Of a stretch of 64,000 bases of DNA, positions 31,170 through 40,873 are shown one piece after another. Source of the DNA: Anaerolineales bacterium (GTDB lineage Bacteria > Chloroflexota > Anaerolineae > Anaerolineales > Villigracilaceae); the NCBI GenBank assembly GCA_020847435.1, contig JADLBX010000032.1, positions 1-64,000 of the forward strand. Direction: 5' to 3'. Both the position numbers and the translations under genes were made by a program. Below the pieces are notes generated by a model. The model did no database searches. It was given only the letters and a program-made list of their open reading frames with translations, and was not told where the DNA came from. The stretch's first letter is position 1. Every line of letters starts with the position of its first letter.

Positions 31170-32630
31170 ATGGTTAAATCCTTCGCGTTCAAAATTTATC
31201 TCGTTGCTCTCATTCTCCGATTGATCCCCGTCATCGCGGCGCGCGGCTTGGGCATCGGTCTCGACGACATGTTTCAATATGACATGCTCGCGCGTAGTCT
31301 CGCGCAGGGGCATGGATTCCGCTGGTACGCCGAACTCGACCTTCTGCAACTCGCTCCTTTCGTGGACTTCGACCTGTCTAGCGCCAGGGAGTATGATCCC
31401 CTCCTCGGCGTTTACACCTCGTTCCGCGCGCCGTTGTATCCCGCGTTTCTTGCCCTGGTCTATTTTTTCAACGGGATTGACTTCTCCCGTTTCTTCGCCG
31501 CGCGGCTCGCGCAAGCCATCTTCCTTGGCGCGCCGCTCGCGCCGTTGACGTATTGGGTTGCCAAGCGGCTTTTCCCTCTCCCTTTGGGAGAGGGTAGGGT
31601 GAGGGGAGAGTCTGCCGCGCGCATCTCCGCATGGATCGTTGCTGCGTACCCTCTTCTCCTTGTCTACCCCCTCGGTCTCGGCACGGAAAATCCCTTCTTT
31701 GTTCTTCTCCTCGCCTCTTTCCTCTTTCTTCTTGCCTCCATCGAAAAACCTTCCACTTTCAACCTTTTGCTCTCTGGCATTTTCCTCGCTCTCACCGCCC
31801 TCACGCGCTCCGTCATTTTGCTTTTTGCTTTATCCGCCTTCTGTTTGCTGATCTATCTGCATGGCAAACGCGCAATTCTCGCAATTCTCTCATTTGTCCT
31901 CGTAGTCACCCCGTGGATTGTCCGTAACTCGCTCTTGCACGGTAAACTGACTGGCATCGAAACCTCCATGGGCTACAACCTGTATCTCGGCTACCATCCG
32001 CAGGGGAACGGCTCGTTCGTCTTCGGTCCCTCGCTGGATTTACTGCCCATCCTCGACGACGCCGAGCGCGACAAAGTTGGCACGGAAAAAGCTATCGAAT
32101 TCATCAAGGCGCAGCCCGAAAGATTTATTCCATTGGCGATCAACCGCCTCGGCTTTTTCTTTGGGCTGGAGAAGCGCGTGCTGATGTATTTTTACGGGAA
32201 TAATCTTCTCGGCTATATTCCGTTTCCATTGCTTCTAACAATTTCCGCAATCCTGCTCCTGCCGTTCGTGGTCATTTCCACCTCTGCCGCGCTCGGACTC
32301 ACGCTACTACGTTGGAAACCTGAACACATCCTGCTTGCGTTGCTCTTCATTACCTACATAGCGCCTCATGTGTTCATCCTTGCAGAGGATCGCTTCCACC
32401 TCGCGCTCGTGCCGTTTATTGCCATCCTCGCCTCCAATTTTTGGACGAACGGTTTTCGCGCATTGTCTCTTCGTTGGCGCGAATCTTCGGCTGGAAAAAT
32501 CCTCATAATTCTCTCAATTCTCTTTGTTATCCTCCTCGTAACCAATTGGGGAATCGAACTCGTCCGCGACTGGGATAAAATTGCCCAACTTCTCGGTCCA
32601 AACGGCAACCAATCCTACTTCCCGTACTGA
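31170..32630 (+). CDS. GT39-like membrane glycosyltransferase
   Basis: Polytopic; ARGLGIGLDDMFQYDMLARSLAQGHGF. Confidence 0.7.
   Translation: MVKSFAFKIYLVALILRLIPVIAARGLGIGLDDMFQYDMLARSLAQGHGFRWYAELDLLQLAPFVDFDLSSAREYDPLLGVYTSFRAPLYPAFLALVYFFNGIDFSRFFAARLAQAIFLGAPLAPLTYWVAKRLFPLPLGEGRVRGESAARISAWIVAAYPLLLVYPLGLGTENPFFVLLLASFLFLLASIEKPSTFNLLLSGIFLALTALTRSVILLFALSAFCLLIYLHGKRAILAILSFVLVVTPWIVRNSLLHGKLTGIETSMGYNLYLGYHPQGNGSFVFGPSLDLLPILDDAERDKVGTEKAIEFIKAQPERFIPLAINRLGFFFGLEKRVLMYFYGNNLLGYIPFPLLLTISAILLLPFVVISTSAALGLTLLRWKPEHILLALLFITYIAPHVFILAEDRFHLALVPFIAILASNFWTNGFRALSLRWRESSAGKILIILSILFVILLVTNWGIELVRDWDKIAQLLGPNGNQSYFPY
31574..31609. repeat. GC-rich palindromic repeat inside glycosyltransferase CDS
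   Basis: CCCTCTCCC-TTT-GGGAGAGGG-TAGGGTGAGGGGAGA; encoded PLPLGEGRVRGE. Confidence 0.8.
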
Positions 32631-32650
32631 ATCACCGATCACTGAATACT

Positions 32651-33274
32651 ATGAATTTCCTCCTCGGCGAGCGCCTCAAATTCGATTGGAAGATCGTCAC
32701 CATCACGATCGTTTCGACGTTGTTGTTCATGGCGGATTTCTATCATCGCAAATTTCTGTTCGAGCATCTCGGTCATTGGTTTCGAGTCGTTTTGTACCTA
32801 GCCGTTCCGCTGTTCTTTGTGATCGCGGTGTTTTGGGAAAACCCCAAAGCATACGGATTTGGGCTTGGCGATTGGAAAGCGGGACTCGCGATCACCGTCA
32901 TCGGGATTTTGTTCATGGCGCCTGTGATTTACTTTCTCGGAAGCGACAACGCCTCCATGCAGAAATACTATCAGCCGTATGTGAAAGGACTTCCGTGGAC
33001 AACATTTTTCGACCTGATCGGCTGGGAATTTATTTTTCGCGGTTGGATTCTGTTCGGCTATGCCCGCAAATTCGGACCCGAAGCGTTGTGGATTCAAGCC
33101 GTCCCGTTCGCGCTGATGCACAACGGCAAACCTGAAGTCGAAACGCTTTCCACCATCTTCGGCGGTTTTGCCTTTGGCTGGGTGGCATGGAGAACAAAAT
33201 CGTTTCTCTATCCGTTTCTAATTCATTGGTTCATCGCGACGTTTATCATCATGGTCGCGGCTGGGTCCCTGTGA
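32651..33274 (+). CDS. CPBP family intramembrane protease-like protein
   Basis: WEFIFRGWILFGYA; PFALMHNGKPEVE; FLIHWFIATF. Confidence 0.75.
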   Translation: MNFLLGERLKFDWKIVTITIVSTLLFMADFYHRKFLFEHLGHWFRVVLYLAVPLFFVIAVFWENPKAYGFGLGDWKAGLAITVIGILFMAPVIYFLGSDNASMQKYYQPYVKGLPWTTFFDLIGWEFIFRGWILFGYARKFGPEALWIQAVPFALMHNGKPEVETLSTIFGGFAFGWVAWRTKSFLYPFLIHWFIATFIIMVAAGSL

Positions 33275-33741
33275 ATGGCATTGGGCGGGAGGGCCCCGCC
33301 CCTGCGTTTACACTCCGCTCGGCGCGGGAGGAGGATGTCCGCCAAATCAAGGATTTGATTCGCCTAGTGGGAATCAACCCGATGGATTTGGACTGGAAGC
33401 GGTTCATCATCGCGATGGACGCGGACGACCGCGTCGTCGGCACAGGGCAGATAAAGCCGCACGGGACGGAAATCCATGAATTGGCTTCGATCGCTGTGCT
33501 TCCCGAATTTCAAGGACAAGGGATTGCGCGCGCCATAATCGAACGCCTGCTCGCCGACGGGTCGCGGCCGTTGTATCTCACCTGCCGTTCGAGCATGGAA
33601 GCGCTCTATCAAAAGTTTGGCTTTGTTACCCTGTCGTATGAAACGATGCCGCGTTACTACCGGCGGCTGAGCAAATTGGCGAACGCGATGATGACCTTTA
33701 CAGATAGAGACGAGCGAATACTCGTGATGAAGTTGCAGTAA
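33271..33741 (+). CDS. GNAT family N-acetyltransferase
   Basis: LASIAVLPEFQGQGIARAIIERLL; GTG start overlapping the preceding stop (GTGA). Confidence 0.85.
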   Translation: MNGIGREGPAPAFTLRSAREEDVRQIKDLIRLVGINPMDLDWKRFIIAMDADDRVVGTGQIKPHGTEIHELASIAVLPEFQGQGIARAIIERLLADGSRPLYLTCRSSMEALYQKFGFVTLSYETMPRYYRRLSKLANAMMTFTDRDERILVMKLQ

Positions 33742-33751
33742 AATACTCGAA

Positions 33752-34321
33752 ATGCAGACGATGAAATCCATTCTTTACATGACTTCGGGCGTATTATTCG
33801 GCTTGTTCGTCGCCGCGGTCATCTGGGTGGTGGCGCGCAACCCCAGTGGGGAGGCGGTCACTCTGCGCCCCGTGCCGACAGATATGCCGATCGTCGTTCA
33901 CATCACCGGCGCTGTGCCGCGGCCCGGCGTATATGCGTTGCCGCGCGGCGCGCGCGTGCAGGATGCTATTTCCGCGGCGGGCGGGTTCCTTGCCGATGCG
34001 GATAAGACCGGCATCAATCTGGCGCGGTTACTCGAAGACGGCGAGCAATTGGAAATCCCATTGGCGGAGGGCGGAGCGCTGGTGATTGCCACTCCGGAAA
34101 TTGATATCTCGGAACCTTCTGGAACGGAACTGGTCAACATCAACACCGCGACGCAAGCGGAGTTGGAAACCCTGCCGGGCATTGGTCCCACCACGGCACA
34201 AAAGATCATTGACTATCGGGATGCAAACGGCCCGTTCTCCTCGATCGAAGATATTATGAATGTCTCCGGGATCGGTCCGGGCACCTTTGAGCGGATCAAG
34301 GATTTGATCACTGTCGAATAA
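33752..34321 (+). CDS. comEA: ComEA-like SLBB + helix-hairpin-helix protein
   Basis: ITGAVPRPGVYALPRGARVQDAISAAGG; VNINTATQAELETLPGIGPTTAQKIIDYR. Confidence 0.85.
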   Translation: MQTMKSILYMTSGVLFGLFVAAVIWVVARNPSGEAVTLRPVPTDMPIVVHITGAVPRPGVYALPRGARVQDAISAAGGFLADADKTGINLARLLEDGEQLEIPLAEGGALVIATPEIDISEPSGTELVNINTATQAELETLPGIGPTTAQKIIDYRDANGPFSSIEDIMNVSGIGPGTFERIKDLITVE

Positions 34322-34436
34322 GCGCCCCTCCTTGTCCGCGCGTACCAAGACGTTTCAGTTGATCGCAACCGGTAGACCAGGAAAATTATCGTCGTTTCGA
34401 TGAGCAGACACTGCGACTTTGTAACCAATTGATAAA

Positions 34437-34466
34437 AATAACCGGCTTGCCGAACGGTTATTTTTC
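34437..34466 (+). terminator. Terminator-like hairpin
   Basis: AATAACCG-GCTTGCCGAA-CGGTTATTTTTC. Confidence 0.7.
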
Positions 34467-34527
34467 TTTATAATCGTTACGGTTGGTAGATGTTCAACTC
34501 GAATTTGAAAATCCACTCGGAGGCAAT

Positions 34528-36540
34528 ATGAAATCTCGTTTGACCATGTCTGTGCGCTTGATATTCATTGGGATTCTGTTACTCACGTCCATCGCCGCTG
34601 CGCCGTACAAAAAAACATCTCAAACTCCGATGGAAGATCTGCTGGCGGCGCTCGGTGGATCCGAATGTTTCGACGGCTCTGCCTTCACTTGTGTCACCAT
34701 CGAAGTTCCGTTGGATCACTTCACCCCGGCGGACACACGCATAATAAACGTGACCTTCGCGGTTTTGCCCGCTTCCGGTGAGCGGAAGGGGATGTTCGTC
34801 ACCGCCACCGGCGGACCGGGGTATTCGGGAATTTCTTCGGCGGACCCGTACCTTGCCGGCTTCAGCGAGGATATTTTCAGCGCGTTCGATATCGTCTTCT
34901 TTGACCAGCGTGGGCTGTTGTATTCGGGTGACCAAAACTGTCCGGTCGCGGCGAGCGTGTATTATCAGCAGGATGCGCGCGGCAAAACGCCTGCGCAGGA
35001 AGCCGCGCTCAAGCAGTCTGCCAGCGCTTTCAGCGCCGATTGCGTCAACGAGGTGAGCGACCACAGCCTCCTCCCGTATCTCGGGACCAAACAGGCAGTT
35101 GAGGATTTGGAAATTTTCCGCCAGTTGGTCGGCGATGAAAAATTCTGGTTATACGGCGAAAGTTACGGAACGCAATTCGCACAAACGTATGCCGCTTCGC
35201 ACAGTGAACATCTCGCTGGGCTCATCCTCGATGGCACGGTTGACCTCACGTTTGATGGGTTCGAATATTACGTCCAGCAGACACAAGCGTTCAGCGATGT
35301 GTTGACCGAGTCGCTTTCCGCCTGCAACGACGATCAAGCCTGTCGCAAAGACACGCTTGGCAATGCGGTGCGAGCTTACGACACACTTGCAAAGCTCATC
35401 GAAAACCACCCTCTGACTTTTCGCTTCCCGTTGCCTGAGGGCGGATTTGCAAACCGCCAATTTGCTTTCGCCGATCTCGAATACGTTGCCTCAAGCCAGA
35501 TGTACGGCGAATCAGACCGTATGATGTTCACCCGTGCGCTTGCCGCCGCCGCGTCCAAATTGGATCTTGTGCCGCTTGCCCGCCTCCTCTATCTGGACCT
35601 TGGGGTTGACCCGCAAACCCTCGACCTGATCCCCGACCCGACGTATTCGGAAGCCGTCTTTTTCGGCGTCGAATGCCAGGACTATGGCTATCCCGGGCAT
35701 TCCCCGGACGATAAAGCCGACAATTTCATCACGACGCTGGACCCTTTTGAATTTTCCATTCCGCGGCTGTCGTCGCTCCTCTATGCCGACATGCCATGCG
35801 CCTACTGGCCCAACGCCGCCACCGACTTGACGCGCCCGGGCTACCTGTTTGCCGAAGACGTTCCGACTCTTGTGCTGGGTTCCACCGCCGACCCCGCCAC
35901 GCCTTACAACAACGGCGTCAGCGTTTATGAAAATCTCGCCGATGGATACTTGATCACGCAGGAATTCGGACCTCACGTTATCTTTGGGCGCGGTAACGCC
36001 TGCCCCGATGATTTGGTGACCGATTTTCTCGTCAATGACGTTGTGCCTGCCGAGCGCGAAACCGTTTGCGAAGGCTATTTGGTAGACGAGTACGTCCCGC
36101 TTGCGCCGCGGTTTGCCGTCATGTTTGGGAGTCCGCAAAAAGCGCTATCCGCCATGGAAACGGAAATTTACTACCTGCCCGAATTTTATTACTGGGACGG
36201 GGTTTCTCCCACTTCGGTGGGTTGTAACTATGGCGGCACGCTCAGCTTCGCCCCGAACAAAACCGGCACGCGGATCAATTTCACGCTCGACAAGTGCGCG
36301 CTGGCAGAGAACTTCATCATGACTGGTACCGGCTTCAATAACGTCAATACCGATCGCTTCGTGCTGAATGTTTCGACGACCGGGCGATGGAATTGCAAGT
36401 TGAAGTATGATCGCAAAGGTGAGAATATCAAAGTCACTGGTAAGTGCGGCAAGACCACGATCAACGCCAACGATTTCGACTCCGATCACCTTTGGCATAT
36501 CCTCCCGAATATTGAAAATTTCAGCCAAAGCGATAACTAG
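34528..36540 (+). CDS. Alpha/beta hydrolase, tripeptidyl aminopeptidase-like, exported
   Basis: Signal peptide; FFDQRGLLYSG; WLYGESYGTQFAQTYA (GxSxG); TLVLGSTADPATPY. Confidence 0.82.
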   Translation: MKSRLTMSVRLIFIGILLLTSIAAAPYKKTSQTPMEDLLAALGGSECFDGSAFTCVTIEVPLDHFTPADTRIINVTFAVLPASGERKGMFVTATGGPGYSGISSADPYLAGFSEDIFSAFDIVFFDQRGLLYSGDQNCPVAASVYYQQDARGKTPAQEAALKQSASAFSADCVNEVSDHSLLPYLGTKQAVEDLEIFRQLVGDEKFWLYGESYGTQFAQTYAASHSEHLAGLILDGTVDLTFDGFEYYVQQTQAFSDVLTESLSACNDDQACRKDTLGNAVRAYDTLAKLIENHPLTFRFPLPEGGFANRQFAFADLEYVASSQMYGESDRMMFTRALAAAASKLDLVPLARLLYLDLGVDPQTLDLIPDPTYSEAVFFGVECQDYGYPGHSPDDKADNFITTLDPFEFSIPRLSSLLYADMPCAYWPNAATDLTRPGYLFAEDVPTLVLGSTADPATPYNNGVSVYENLADGYLITQEFGPHVIFGRGNACPDDLVTDFLVNDVVPAERETVCEGYLVDEYVPLAPRFAVMFGSPQKALSAMETEIYYLPEFYYWDGVSPTSVGCNYGGTLSFAPNKTGTRINFTLDKCALAENFIMTGTGFNNVNTDRFVLNVSTTGRWNCKLKYDRKGENIKVTGKCGKTTINANDFDSDHLWHILPNIENFSQSDN

Positions 36541-36548
36541 GCGTTCCG

Positions 36549-36585
36549 AAAAAAAATCCCCCGCCACGTGGCGGGGGATTTTTTT
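36549..36585. terminator. Bidirectional terminator
   Basis: AAAAAAAATCCCCCGCC-ACG-TGGCGGGGGATTTTTTT between convergent genes. Confidence 0.9.
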
Positions 36586-39379
36586 ATTTATGCTTGGACG
36601 CCTTGCGCCCTTTCGCCGCTTTCTTTTTCGGCGCCGCTTTGACCGGCTTGTGCTTCAACGCCGCGTGCGCCGCGGCGAGACGCGCCACCGGCACGCGGAA
36701 CGGCGAACAGGAAACATAATTGTTGCCGATGATGTGGCACCACTCGATGGAACTCGGGTCGCCGCCGTGCTCGCCGCAGATGCCCACTTCGAGGCTCGGA
36801 CGCGTCTTGCGTCCCTCGGCGATCGCCCAATCCATCAGTTTGCCCACGCCGCCGCGGTCCAGCGACTGGAACGGGTTCGTTTCGAGGATACCCTGCTCCT
36901 GATACGTGATGAGAAAGTTGCGTTCGGCATCGTCGCGCGAGTAGCCGTAGGTCATCTGTGTCAGGTCGTTCGTGCCGAAGGAGAAGAACTCGGCGTGCGT
37001 CGCGACCTCCGCCGCAGTGACTGCCGCGCGGGGAATCTCGATCATCGTTCCAAATTTGTAATCGAACTTGACCTGCTTCTCGCCCATCACCGCCTTGGCG
37101 ATGCGTTCAAGTCTCGGCTGAATCCATTCAAGTTCTTTCACGGTTCCCGTCAACGGAATCATCACTTCAGGCTTGACCTTGACGCCGCGCTTTGTGCAAT
37201 CCGCCGCGGCTTCGAAGATGGCGCGCACTTGCATTTCCACTATCTCCGGCATGGAGATGCTCAAACGAACGCCGCGCAAGCCCATCATCGGGTTTGACTC
37301 GTGTAAGCGTTTGATGGCAGTGAGCAGGTTCTCTTTTTCTTTCAAGCCAGCCGTCTCGTTCTTCACGCGCATGGTGACGACTTCTTCGAGTAATTTTTCC
37401 TCGTCAGGCATGAATTCGTGCAATGGCGGGTCAATCAAGCGGATGATGACCGGGAAACCGTCCATCGCCTCGAACAGACCGTCGAAGTCTTTGCGCTGGT
37501 AGGGGAGGAGTTTATTCAGCGCGGCTGTGCGTCCCTCGCTCGTGCCGGAGAGGATCATCTCCTGAACGATGGGCAACCGCTCTGGCTCGAAGAACATGTG
37601 CTCCGTGCGGCAGAGACCGATGCCCACCGCGCCGTACGAACGCGCGCGCTGCGCGTCCTTCGGATAATCGGCGTTTGCCCACACCTGCAACCCGCGCGTG
37701 GGATAGCCGCTTGCGCCGTTCGCGCGCACATCTTTGCGGGCGCAGATTTCGTCCGCCCATTTGAGCAGGGTCAGCAACTCGGTCTGCTCTTCCAGTGAAG
37801 GCGAACTGGTTGCGATCTTTCCAGTGAACACTTTGCCGGTCGTGCCGTCCACCGAAATCCATTCGCCCTCGCGGACCACGGTTTCGCCGACGGTCATCTT
37901 GCGGCTTTCCATGTCAATTTTGATCGCCGACGCGCCGACCACGCACGGGATGCCGAACTGCCGCGCCACCACCGCCGCGTGAGACGTGGCTCCGCCCTCG
38001 CTGGTCAGCACGCCCTTCGACGCGATCATACCGTGCACGTCGTCCGGCTTGGTGAACGGACGCACCATGATCGTATCCTGCTTCTCATCTTTCGCCATCC
38101 GCTCGGCGGTATCCGCGTCAAAATAGACTTGTCCAACCGCCGCGCCTGGGGACGCGTTCACGCCCTTCGAGAAGAACTTGCCGGTCTTCTCGGCATTGTC
38201 CATCGCCTGATGATCGAACTGCGGATGAAGCAGTGAATCCACATTGTCCGGTGTGACGCGTTGCACCGCCTGCTCTTTGGTGATCAGCCCCTCCTGCGCC
38301 AGTTCCACCGCGATCTTCACCGCCGATTTAGCCGTGCGTTTGCCGTTGCGCGTCTGGAGCATCCACAACTTGCCGCGCTCGATGGTGAACTCGACATCTT
38401 GCATGTCTTTGTAATGCTTCTCGAGCCGCCCGGTGATTTCCATGAACTGCTTGTAGGCTTTGGGCATCTGGTCGTTCAAATGCTCGATCGGGTCCGCGTT
38501 GCGGATGCCCGCCACCACATCCTCGCCCTGCGCGTTGAGCAGGTATTCGCCCATCATCTTCTTCTCGCCGGTGGACGGGTTGCGCGTGAACGCCACGCCC
38601 GTGCCCGAGTCGTCGCCCATGTTGCCGAAGACCATCGTCACGATATTGACCGCCGTGCCGAGATCGTCCGGGATATTCGTCGCGCGGCGGTAATCAATGG
38701 CGCGCTTGCCCATCCACGATTCGAACACGGCTTTGGTGGCGAACTCCAACTGCTTGTAAACATCCTGTGGGAAATCGAAGCCGACCTGCTCTTTGAAAAC
38801 AACTTTGAAAATCGAAACCAGTTCCCGCCAATCCTCGGCAGTCATTTCGGTATCAGATTTGTAGCCCTTTTTAGTTTTATGCTCTGCCAGCGGATGTTCA
38901 AAATGCTCGTCGTCGAGGTTGAACACGGTCGCGCCGAACATTTCGATCAGGCGGCGATACGAATCCCACGCGAAGCGCGGGTTATTCGTCAGTGTAGACA
39001 AGCCCTCCACGACCTCGTCGTTCAACCCGATGTTGAGAATCGTGTTCATCATCCCGGGCATCGAAAACTTTGCCCCGGAACGACACGAAACCAGCAACGG
39101 ATTTTTCGGGTCGCCGAATTTTTTGCCCGCGCGTTTCTCGGTCACCTTCATCGCCGCGAGCGCCTGCTTCCACATCCCCGGCGGAAACTTTCCCGCTTTG
39201 CGGAACGAGTTGCACGCTTCGGTCGTGATCGTGAACCCCGGCGGCACCGGCACCCCAGCCCGCGTCATGTCGAACAACCCCGCGCCTTTTCCGCCCAGCA
39301 GGGCGCGCACCTCCTCCCACGTCCCCGCATAGTTCTCGGCTTTTGCCGCTTCGTCGAACAAATACACCCAACTCTTCAT
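36584..39379 (-). CDS. ppdK: Pyruvate, phosphate dikinase
   Basis: KGAGLFDMTRAGVPVPPGFTITTEAC; LTSEGGATSHAAVVARQFGIPCVVG; GICGEHGGDPSSIEWCH. Confidence 0.95.
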   Translation of the reverse strand: MKSWVYLFDEAAKAENYAGTWEEVRALLGGKGAGLFDMTRAGVPVPPGFTITTEACNSFRKAGKFPPGMWKQALAAMKVTEKRAGKKFGDPKNPLLVSCRSGAKFSMPGMMNTILNIGLNDEVVEGLSTLTNNPRFAWDSYRRLIEMFGATVFNLDDEHFEHPLAEHKTKKGYKSDTEMTAEDWRELVSIFKVVFKEQVGFDFPQDVYKQLEFATKAVFESWMGKRAIDYRRATNIPDDLGTAVNIVTMVFGNMGDDSGTGVAFTRNPSTGEKKMMGEYLLNAQGEDVVAGIRNADPIEHLNDQMPKAYKQFMEITGRLEKHYKDMQDVEFTIERGKLWMLQTRNGKRTAKSAVKIAVELAQEGLITKEQAVQRVTPDNVDSLLHPQFDHQAMDNAEKTGKFFSKGVNASPGAAVGQVYFDADTAERMAKDEKQDTIMVRPFTKPDDVHGMIASKGVLTSEGGATSHAAVVARQFGIPCVVGASAIKIDMESRKMTVGETVVREGEWISVDGTTGKVFTGKIATSSPSLEEQTELLTLLKWADEICARKDVRANGASGYPTRGLQVWANADYPKDAQRARSYGAVGIGLCRTEHMFFEPERLPIVQEMILSGTSEGRTAALNKLLPYQRKDFDGLFEAMDGFPVIIRLIDPPLHEFMPDEEKLLEEVVTMRVKNETAGLKEKENLLTAIKRLHESNPMMGLRGVRLSISMPEIVEMQVRAIFEAAADCTKRGVKVKPEVMIPLTGTVKELEWIQPRLERIAKAVMGEKQVKFDYKFGTMIEIPRAAVTAAEVATHAEFFSFGTNDLTQMTYGYSRDDAERNFLITYQEQGILETNPFQSLDRGGVGKLMDWAIAEGRKTRPSLEVGICGEHGGDPSSIEWCHIIGNNYVSCSPFRVPVARLAAAHAALKHKPVKAAPKKKAAKGRKASKHK

Positions 39380-39530
39380 TGCAATCCTCCGTACAGTAAT
39401 CTGAAATCGTACGTAGTTTACCATGAAGCCCAAGCGGAGACTTTTGCCCTAATAACGCACTTAACTGCAAGCCTATTGCAAAGTCGTAATTCCGCTATTC
39501 TTCGATATAATGGGGCTGACTGGATAACCT

Positions 39531-39944
39531 ATGCCCACAAAAATACTTGTGATTGACGACGACGCCGCCGTCACCGACCTGCTCTCGCTCTTGTTAAAAT
39601 CGCAGGGCTTCGAAGTTGCCATAACCAACAACAGCGGCGATGGCTTGAACATGATCCGTGAAGATCAACCTGATCTGGTGGTGCTGGATTTGATGATGCC
39701 CGAAGTTGACGGGTGGGAAGTGTGCCGCGCGGTGCGCGCCTTCAGCCAAGTGCCGATCATCATCCTTTCGGCGTTGAACGATCCCTCGATGATCGCCAGC
39801 GTGCTGGACGCCGGCGCGGACGATTACCTCACCAAGCCGACGCCCAGTCGCGTGCTTGTCGCGCACATCAATCGCCTCGTCAAACGAAACGGTTCGCTTG
39901 GACACAACTCGATGGGGCAAGCGCCGCAGATGGCGACGACCTAA
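39531..39944 (+). CDS. Response regulator receiver protein (single domain)
   Basis: ILVIDDDAAVTDLL; DLVVLDLMMPEVDGWEVC; SALNDPSMI; LTKP. Confidence 0.92.
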   Translation: MPTKILVIDDDAAVTDLLSLLLKSQGFEVAITNNSGDGLNMIREDQPDLVVLDLMMPEVDGWEVCRAVRAFSQVPIIILSALNDPSMIASVLDAGADDYLTKPTPSRVLVAHINRLVKRNGSLGHNSMGQAPQMATT

Positions 39945-40012
39945 CCGCTTCTTTCCCCGACGTACGCCTGCTTCACCCATCCCCAGCCTTCACCGCCGGG
40001 GATGTTTTTTTT

Positions 40013-40035
40013 GTAGCGCAATTTGCTAAATTGCG
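40013..40035. repeat. Short hairpin repeat GTAGCGCAATTTGCTAAATTGCG
   Basis: Palindrome; near-identical to reverse complement of 434-456. Confidence 0.65.
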
Positions 40036-40048
40036 TTAGCGCGTGCAA

Positions 40049-40816
40049 CTATCCCGCCAACCGCTTCAACGCCTCGGCGGTTTCCTTCACCGCCTCCATC
40101 ATCGGCAAATGACCCACGCCCTTCAACTCCACGTAATGCGCGTTCGGAGCGGATGCTTTCATTTCACGCCCGCGCTCGACCGAGACCAACGAATCCGCAT
40201 CGCCGTGGACGATGACGACGGGAAATTTGGCGCTCGCCAACAGCGACGATGTGTCCATGCGTTCCGCCATCGCCTTGAGCGCGCCGATAAACGCGGCAGG
40301 CTGTTGTCTTTGCATGATGGCGGTCACCGCGTTTTGATGTTCCTCGCTCGGCGAAAACTTGGGCTTCATCGTTTCCACCACGCCGCCGATTCCTTTTTCC
40401 GCCACCTCCGCCGCAGACTTGTAACGTCCCTCCTTGCGGTCGGGCGGGTCGGCGAGGGTTTGCGTCGAAACAAGTCCGAGCCCGTTTACTCGCTCTGGAT
40501 AACGATTTGCAAACGCCAGCGCGATATATCCGCCCATCGAATGTCCCGCAATTGCGGCTTTCTGAATGCCGAGATGATCGAGCAAGCCAGCGATATCCGA
40601 CGCAAAATCGTTCAGCGTGCATTGCGTATCCACTGTGGACGATTCTCCGAACCCGCGCAAGTCAGGCATGATGAGGTCGAACGTCCCATCGAGCGCTGGC
40701 GCGACAAAATCCCACGTGTGATGATCAAGGGGATACCCGTGCAATAGCACAAGCGGAGTTCCTTTGCCGCGTCGTTCAAAAGCGAGTTCGATGCCGTTGA
40801 TGTTTATTTTTTGCAT
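40049..40816 (-). CDS. Alpha/beta hydrolase
   Basis: LVLLHGYPLDHHTWD; AIAGHSMGGYIAL; VVIVHGDADSLV. Confidence 0.92.
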   Translation of the reverse strand: MQKININGIELAFERRGKGTPLVLLHGYPLDHHTWDFVAPALDGTFDLIMPDLRGFGESSTVDTQCTLNDFASDIAGLLDHLGIQKAAIAGHSMGGYIALAFANRYPERVNGLGLVSTQTLADPPDRKEGRYKSAAEVAEKGIGGVVETMKPKFSPSEEHQNAVTAIMQRQQPAAFIGALKAMAERMDTSSLLASAKFPVVIVHGDADSLVSVERGREMKASAPNAHYVELKGVGHLPMMEAVKETAEALKRLAG

Positions 40817-40835
40817 TTTTTCTCCTTTGCTACTT

Positions 40836-40866
40836 GCTCGGACGGGGTCTCAGACCCCGTCCGAGC
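40836..40866. repeat. 31-bp perfect palindrome
   Basis: GCTCGGACGGGGTCT-C-AGACCCCGTCCGAGC. Confidence 0.85.
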
Positions 40867-40873
40867 GGAAGCG

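Noticed and set aside
36549-36585. Palindrome TCCCCCGCC-ACG-GGCGGGGGA as a REP-like element
   Set aside because: Flanked by A- and T-runs between convergent genes; fully explained as a bidirectional terminator.
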